DNA from: Ottelia alismoides | Lineage: Eukaryota > Streptophyta > Magnoliopsida > Alismatales > Hydrocharitaceae | Direction: 5' to 3' | Length of the DNA: 64,000 bases | Assembly (NCBI GenBank): GCA_037367405.1 | Contig: JAZKJV010009320.1 | Span: 310,001 to 374,000, forward strand | In this document: one piece after another, positions 58,066 to 64,000 of the stretch | Numbering within the stretch: the stretch's first letter is position 1 | Layout: every line of letters starts with the position of its first letter | Notes under the pieces: generated by a model | Told to the model about the DNA's origin: nothing | Seen by the model: the letters and a program-made list of their open reading frames with translations, nothing else | Database searches by the model: none | Position numbers and translations under genes: made by a program

Positions 58066-58923
58066 CGCACGGTGATTGGTCCACCTAGGCCGCTACAGGA
58101 CAAAATAGGGAGTTTTGTTAAAGAATAATTGAAAAAATAGTAAATGATTTTATTATTTTTCGAGTATAAAATAAAAAGATTCATTATTTTATGTAGTATT
58201 TTATTATGATTTTTATTTATTTTTTGGTGTATTTTATGACAAAATTTTTTAATGGCTTTATTTATAAGTATATGTACATGTATTTTGTGCAATTTTATTT
58301 TTATTTTTTGTATTTTGTTTTATTATTTTGTTCTATTATTTTATATATCTATAACTTATTTTTGTGAGTATAAATATATTTTTATTTTATTTTTTTATGA
58401 TGTTAATTGTATATTTAAATAAATAGAGATGTATATTATATAGGTATATACATAGGTATTTTACCTATGTTTTATGAATACTATTTTATTTTAAAGTATT
58501 TTTATGAGTTTATTTTAGTTTCATATTTTTAATAAAATATGTACAATATTTACAATACTAGAGAAATATAAAAGGGATAAAGAACTAAAGAATGTATTTC
58601 CCTTTTGTTTATATACATATATAAGCATAGGTCTTTTGTCTATGTATTTTACATAAACTTATTTTATTTTTATTTTTCTTTTGGGTTTTATTTTGATTTT
58701 AATATACATGTATATTATAGATAATATTTACAAAATAATAAAAATATGAATTTATAAAAATAATAAATAATGAATAAAATGAATATTTTAATCAGTATTA
58801 TGTATAATAGGGGCCAAAAACCTAACTTTTACATAGTAAATCCAAAAAATATAAAACCACCAACATTAAATATCTCTTAAAAAGTTATATACAATTAGAG
58901 TGATTTTGCTATGTTTTGAGTTT

Positions 58924-59229
58924 TTATTTGAAAGATATGGATCTGTGAAGTTTGGCTTCTGGCTTTTTATTGTGAGTATAAAATGTACACAGTGTATTAT
59001 TTTTCCACAAACTTAATTTAGTATTTTTATTTATAAAATTTTCTACAACCTTTATGTACAAAGTTTCTTTATTTGATAACCAAATAATAAAGAATAAAAT
59101 AGGTGTCAAAAATGCATAATTAAAGAATGAATAAATAAGGTTTTTGTTCTGTTTTTGACCCTTATCTCCCCCTACTTTATCCCTTGTCGACCAACTCCAT
59201 TCTGGACTTGGTCTAGGGGTTAGGATCAT
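58924..59229 (-). CDS. Possible 101-codon ORF in U3 of element D
   Basis: Starts MILTPRPSPEWSWSTR and has the same length as the U3 ORF of A at 6461-6766, with shared KVGGDKGQ, NKNTKLS, CTFYT and NKKP. No domain known. See the A entry for alternatives. Confidence 0.3.
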   Translation of the reverse strand: MILTPRPSPEWSWSTRDKVGGDKGQKQNKNLIYSFFNYAFLTPILFFIIWLSNKETLYIKVVENFINKNTKLSLWKNNTLCTFYTHNKKPEAKLHRSISFK

Positions 59230-59426
59230 AAAATATTTTCAATATTTTATTCCTTTTTCTTTTCTTCTCCTTGTTCTATAATTTTGGCATTAAAACATTA
59301 TTTTATGTATAATAAATACAATAAATCATGAATGCTATTCTGCACAGATTGATGCTTTTACATGCATTTGCTGAGGTTTTTAAGGCCAAAATGATAGAAC
59401 AAAGGTGATGAAATGAAGATTCATCA

Positions 59427-59465
59427 CCCCCTATACTTGTCTTTTCTAGTCCCTAGCAAACATTT
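59427..59465 (-). other. Element D PPT with upstream hairpin
   Basis: On the minus strand it reads TTTGCTAGGGACTAGAAAAG, then ACAAGTATAGGGGG abutting the LTR. The hairpin has lost one pair. Confidence 0.75.
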
Positions 59466-61800
59466 ATGCAGTAAGGATAAAAAGAATAAAGAATAAGAAG
59501 AAAAGAAAAAGAGAAAGAACGAGTGAAGAGGATTGCTTTTAGTTGTAAAACTTGTCCTTACAAAATCAGAGTTTGGAGCTCCCGTTAGACCTTGATGTGT
59601 GAATGTTTGTGGAACCTAAATGGGGACCAAATTTAAAATACAACAGCCTTCGAGAGTGCCAAAACTCGGTTCAACCCACCTCAATAGCCAGGTCAGAACT
59701 ACCTACATCATACGCAAACCCTTATGACTATGAAACTGACTTATACGGTGTAAGTGATGGTGGCTCTCCCCAACTGAAATGACAAAGAGACTGACTTCTC
59801 CATAATGACAACCCAATGATTCCCCAATCCAGCCCTCTGCACTCGAGGAGCGGGGTATTCCCTTCTATGTTCAAGTGGCATCCAACTAAAGAGGAGGAGG
59901 TGGAGAAAAGAATGGACGGTAGCCAGTATAACTACCTATCCTGGGATGCAAGACCAGTGTAGTCAAGTCATCCAGCTGCAGGCTCACATGGTATAACTGT
60001 GTTGCTCAAGCTTGCTTATTTTCTATACAACGTATGTACATACTTCGGCAGGCATTTGATTTCTATTTTCAAGCCTATCTACATTTTTGGAGTTTTTTAA
60101 CATACTATTCACAACAGCATTTACATAAGAAATTTTTCCTCTTGAGCCAAAAGACTATCCCTCTTTTGAAGCTTTATTGCAATCCACACTCTCCTATCTT
60201 TAGACTTCATTGAAACTGGACCAGGTTGGGGTGCACTTCCCTCCCTAGATGAGGACGAATGTTTCCACCCGTGTGCATCTCAGACTGGCAAATCCAACCC
60301 CCTCACCACTCCAACTGAGTTGAGCCAAGTGAAAGGTGAAAGCGTCCAAGTTAGGTCACGACCGACAAGAGTCATGAGTACGTCTCGAAAGGTTTTATTT
60401 AGTCAGTTGAGGTGACTTGAACCCAGCCCTGAGTCTCAAAGAATAAAGTCCTATTGGACTTGAAGTACCCTAAACCTAGTCCCCATATGGTTCCAGTGCA
60501 GTTGGGTGCAGTAAGGTCCAACCCAGCTCCAATCTTAGACTTTATTGGCCTAGTTCAATCATCAAGCTCACTTAAAATGAATATAAATGATTTAAAAATG
60601 CTATGCACAATGAGTGATGAAATTTTTCACAAAGAATTTAAAAAAATCAAAGAATCTTTTTACAAAATGAATTTTTGCAAATGAAAAGAATTTATGCACA
60701 CAAAGTATAAAATATTTACAGCTATTTACAAGGGTGTTCTTTTTATTTACAAGCCTCAATAATTTCAAAGAATTCACAAGTTTTAACAAAGTAACTTATT
60801 TAGGTACATGCACACAATTGAGAAAGAATTTTATTTACTTATGTATTTTTATGTTTTTAATGATGCCTTTATTCCTCAAATTTATTTGAATGCAAATTTT
60901 TGAAAACTCTAGTACAAAAAAAAATTTTCAAACCTTTACAAACATTTTAAAGCCATTTTGCAAAGATTTTTCAAACTATATATACTTACATTTTTCACAA
61001 TATTTTTAAAAACATTTTCCAAACCATTTGCAAGTAGGTTTTCAAATCTTTTATTTTACACAAAGAAAAGAATTTTTGCAATTTAGAACATTTTTACAAA
61101 GGTTGAAAATATTTCACAAAAAGTTTTTCAAATGGGTCACACCATTTTTCAAATCATTTTGCAAAAGCATCTTTAACCTGATTTATTAATTAGTCTATAG
61201 AAAAAGAATGGAAATATATTTTATGTATAGAAGACTTTTAATTCTTAAAGGGTTTACATGGGATTATTGATTTTTTTATACTTTTATGAGAAATGTTTAG
61301 TCTAGTGTGTACACTCCTCATACTTATTTGAAAATCATTTTCCAAAGAATTTGAAAACTATAGTCCAACATAAGTTTTTTTTATCAAACATGTGCACATA
61401 TTTGAAAATCATTTTGCAAAGGTTTTTCAAACAGTATAGATAGATTTTTCAAAATATTTTTACAACCATTTTTCCAACCATTTGCAAATCGCTTTTCAAA
61501 CATTTTTATTTCACTCAAAGAAAATAATTTTTTGTAATATTTACAAAAGCTGAACACTTTTTACAAAATATTTTTCAAATAGTTTTCAAAAGATTTTTCA
61601 CAAAGAGATTCAAACCATTTTTCAAACAATTTGCAAAAAACATTTTTTCCTGATTTATTAATTAGAATGTACAAAAAGAGTATGAGGAGCTACAACCATC
61701 TTTTATTAGCATATTATCAATATTTTAACATTATTTATAGCTATAGGTATTATTTAAAATACGAAAATACAAGTTATGGCTTTAAAGTATATACATAGTA
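59466..61800 (-). other. Element D 3' non-coding region
   Basis: 59540-60620 is the conserved block (reverse complement of A 20656-21730), including CTCCCTAGATGAGGACGAAT. 60621-61740 is AT-rich with TTTTCAAA/TTTGCAAA-type units. No gene. Confidence 0.65.
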
Positions 61801-61809
61801 TATACGACT

Positions 61810-62167
61810 CCCCTATACTTAGCTCGAGCTATGTCCTCTTAGATCAAAGAGAAATAGAAGACATAACTCGGATTAAGTATAGAGAAGTCTAAAGAATGAA
61901 GGAATAAGGAGATAAATGAATGAACAAGAAGCTGACTGCCCCCCTATACTTAGGATCAAAAAATCCTAAGTATAGCATATTGTACACAAGCCAGGGATGG
62001 TCAAGGATGAGAATAGACATATTGTACTGAGGTGATCTCCCCCTATAATTAGGGTAAGATACCCCTAAGTATAGTCAAGAAAAGGAGACAACAGCGAAGA
62101 GGAAAGAAAGGAAGGACGTGGGATGCACACCCCCCCCATACATGGGACAAAGTACATCCTAAGCATA
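61810..62167 (-). other. Hairpin-PPT array of element D (four modules)
   Basis: Modules at 61810-61882 (long stem), 61939-61975 (perfect CTATACTTAGGAT/ATCCTAAGTATAG stem with six C), 62039-62074 and 62129-62167 (stem partly decayed, eight C). Same order and spacing as A. Confidence 0.85.
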
Positions 62168-62336
62168 GCATACTGACAAAAAGGGGTGGCACCCTTCTGG
62201 TAGAAAAATAAAATAGAAAAGGAAAAGAAGAAAAGACGAAAAGAAGAAATCAGAGAAAAAGTTTTTGAGGTGCAGTATCTGAATCTTTTGTTACTGTTGT
62301 TGTCGTGGATGCGTCTTCAAAGCGCAGAACCTGAAT

Positions 62337-63554
62337 TCAGTCGACAACGGCCAAGAAAGTGTCCGGCTCAAGGTAAGGCTTCAGGAGTTGATCGTTGACG
62401 ACGAATGCCGGTGCGTCACGAGACAGTTCTGATATGGCAATACTTCCGTTGTCACGCATTTCGTGAACTTGGAATGGCCTTGTCCATTTTCTTTTTAGTT
62501 TGCCCGGGAATATCTTCAACTTTGCATCAAATAACCACACTTTCTGCTCAGCTTCGAAGGTCTTTCGTCTGATGTGCCGGTCATGCCAACGTTTCACCTT
62601 CTCCTTGTACATCAATGTGTTATCATATGCATAGTATCAGAATTCCAGGAGCCTGTTCAGATCATCTTTCCTTTTCTGACCACATTTCTGTGAGTCCATG
62701 TTACACATATTAATTGCCCATAAAGATTTGTGAATTAGTTCCACAGGCAGGTGATGTGACTTCCCATATATAAGAAGATAGGGCGACATGCCCAAGGGAG
62801 ACTTGTAGGAGGTTTTGTATGCCCAGAGCACTGAGTTCAAGAGTTGCGACCAATTCTTTCTATCCGGCCTCACAAGTTTCTGCAGAATCGTCTTGATTTC
62901 TATATTCAATAATTCTGCCATGCCATTGGTATGGGGATGATAAGGATATGTGACTCGATCGTCGATGCCGTACTCCTTCGTTAAGTTCTTGACCTCTTTG
63001 TTTACGAAGTGTCTACCCCCATCTGATATAAGAATATTCATAATACTGAACCGTCAAATGATATATTCTTGTAAGAATCAGCATACTGTCCGGCTGTCTG
63101 CGGCACGAGCGGGGATAGCTTCAACCCAGCGACTCACGTAATCGACGGCAAGAAGGATGTGCTCATATCCCTAACTGTTAGGGAAAGGCCCCATAAAATC
63201 GATGCCCCACGCATCGAAAACATCTGCTATTTGAATGATCTTTAGAGGCATCGAGTCTTTCGTTGTGAGTGTGCCCTTCAATCTCTGACAGTCAGTGCAT
63301 CATTTGACAAATGTTGTTGCATCCTTAAATAGTGTGGGACATCAGAAGCCACACTGAAGTACTTTCGTTGCCGTCCGGTCTCCAGAGTGTTGTCTACCAG
63401 ATTCGAGCGAGTGACAGTGCTTGAGGACACTATGATGCTCCTCCTGAGGTATACACCTGCGCCAAATGCAGTATGCCCCTTCCCTGAATAAGAGGGGATC
63501 TTCCCATTGGTAGAAATGGATGGTCGACAAGAATCCTTCTGTTTTTTCGTTCAA
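62337..63554 (-). pseudogene. pol: Broken integrase of element D
   Basis: 63342-63554 holds the zinc-binding start (HCHSLESGRQHSGDRTATK). 62637-63041 holds LISDGGRHF and GMAELLNIEIK, so two of three catalytic acids are in one frame. 62337-62615 is the C-terminal domain with WTRPFQV. An in-frame TGA lies between 62616 and 62636, and more stops fall between 63041 and 63342. Close to the A integrase but not functional. Confidence 0.88.
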
Positions 63555-64000
63555 TCCGGTGGTATTACCCCTGAAACGAGGTAGTTGACGATATTAGCAT
63601 ACCAAGGGAGTGAATCCATAGCTAAAATTGATTCATTGGGAAAGGTTTCTGTGATAGGTGCACTGTTTAGTGGAGGCTCTTGTTGCTCAATTCTGGAGAG
63701 ATGATCTATTACCACATTTTGAACTCCAGGCTTGTCCTTGATTTCCAAATCAAATTCCTGGAGGAGAAGGATCCATCTGATCAGTCTGGGCTTGGCATTC
63801 TTCTTCTATTGTAAATACCGGATAGGAGAGTGGTCTGTGAAGATAGTCAATTTCGATACAAGCAAGTAGGATCTGAACTTTTCTAGGGTGAACACCACAG
63901 CCAGCAACTCTTTTTCTATCACAGTGTAATTTCTTTGCTCCTCATATAATATTTTGTTGGCGTAATGAATGGCATAGGGTGCCTTGTCTTTCCTTTATCC
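63551..64000 (-). pseudogene. pol: RNase H and linker of element D, cut by the window edge
   Basis: 63551-63748 holds [20 protein letters not shown], the RNase H-integrase linker. To 64000, broken frames match the RNase H of A (NYTV, KELLAVVF, TIFTDHS). At least one in-frame stop occurs. Confidence 0.85.

Larger units (their letters stand above)
55337..59426 (-). repeat. Element D 3' LTR
   Basis: 4,090 bp. Plus-strand start TGATAACAGAG and end GATTCATCA. Homologous to the A LTR in reverse complement. Contains two CACGTG-type hairpins (56535-56556 and 56697-56724), GC-rich leader 56860-57830, a TATA-like box near 57828-57837, a palindromic W-box cluster at 58043-58065, the U3 ORF at 58924-59229 and the U3 purine tract near 59158-59190. 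Confidence 0.85.
55337..64000 (-). mobile_element. Element D: Athila-like Ty3/gypsy element, continues past the window
   Basis: Minus-strand element: 3' LTR 55337-59426, PPT, conserved 3' block, AT-rich part, hairpin array, then broken integrase and RNase H to the right edge. Closest to A in LTR and pol sequence. In-frame stops in pol include TGA where A has a CGA-type arginine codon, as expected from deamination. Inserted into the copia remnant; the other LTR is not visible. Confidence 0.88.

Overview
The window is plant repeat DNA. I see no host gene, tRNA, rRNA, snoRNA or CRISPR array. Five related Ty3/gypsy LTR retrotransposons are stacked inside one another and inside a broken Ty1/copia element. 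The gypsy family looks like the Athila branch. Its primer-binding site is complementary to the 3' end of plant tRNA-Asp, the Gag core and the protease-RT-RNaseH-integrase order fit, and pol is followed by a long non-coding 3' region where relatives may carry an env-like gene. The organism is a land plant, probably a flowering plant with a large repeat-rich genome; the species cannot be read from this.

Layout. (F) 1-825: the 3' end of an unrelated plus-strand LTR, whose apparent target repeat CTTAG falls inside an LTR of element B. (B) about 826-38707, minus strand, old and decayed: 3' LTR 826-4421, 3' region 4422-6260 and 25777-26270, broken pol and gag 26271-32697, leader, PBS, 5' LTR 34974-38707. 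(A) 6261-25776, plus strand, young and nearly complete, inserted in the 3' region of B with target repeat CTTAT: two 4,011-bp LTRs, PBS, 2.3-kb leader, gag, a 1,624-codon pol ORF, a 2.7-kb non-coding 3' region and the PPT. (E) 38708-42603 and 53361-53551, plus strand: only the 3' end and 3' LTR. (C) 42604-53355, minus strand, inside the LTR of E with target repeat TTGAC/TCGAC: a short element with LTRs, PBS, leader and 3' signals but only a small ORF and half a protease. (Copia) 53552-55336, minus strand: a Gag/protease/RT remnant with the integrase core missing. (D) 55337-64000, minus strand, inserted in the copia remnant and running off the right edge: LTR, 3' region, broken integrase and RNase H.

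How the parts work together. In A, Gag builds the particle. Pol supplies protease, RT, RNase H and integrase; tRNA-Asp primes minus-strand DNA at 10274-10291 and the PPT at 21753-21765 primes plus-strand DNA. A carries an in-frame TAG in gag and a frame break between gag and pol, so it is probably not autonomous as read.

The most unusual feature is between pol and the 3' LTR. Four hairpin modules each end in the same AAGTATAGGGGG core as the real PPT. They recur in the same order in A, B, C and D, including C, which has lost nearly all protein coding. Other signals shared across these elements are intron-like splice sites inside the LTR leader, paired W-box motifs upstream of the TATA box, CACGTG hairpins, a hairpin at the LTR tip, a purine tract in U3, and conserved non-coding leader and 3' blocks.
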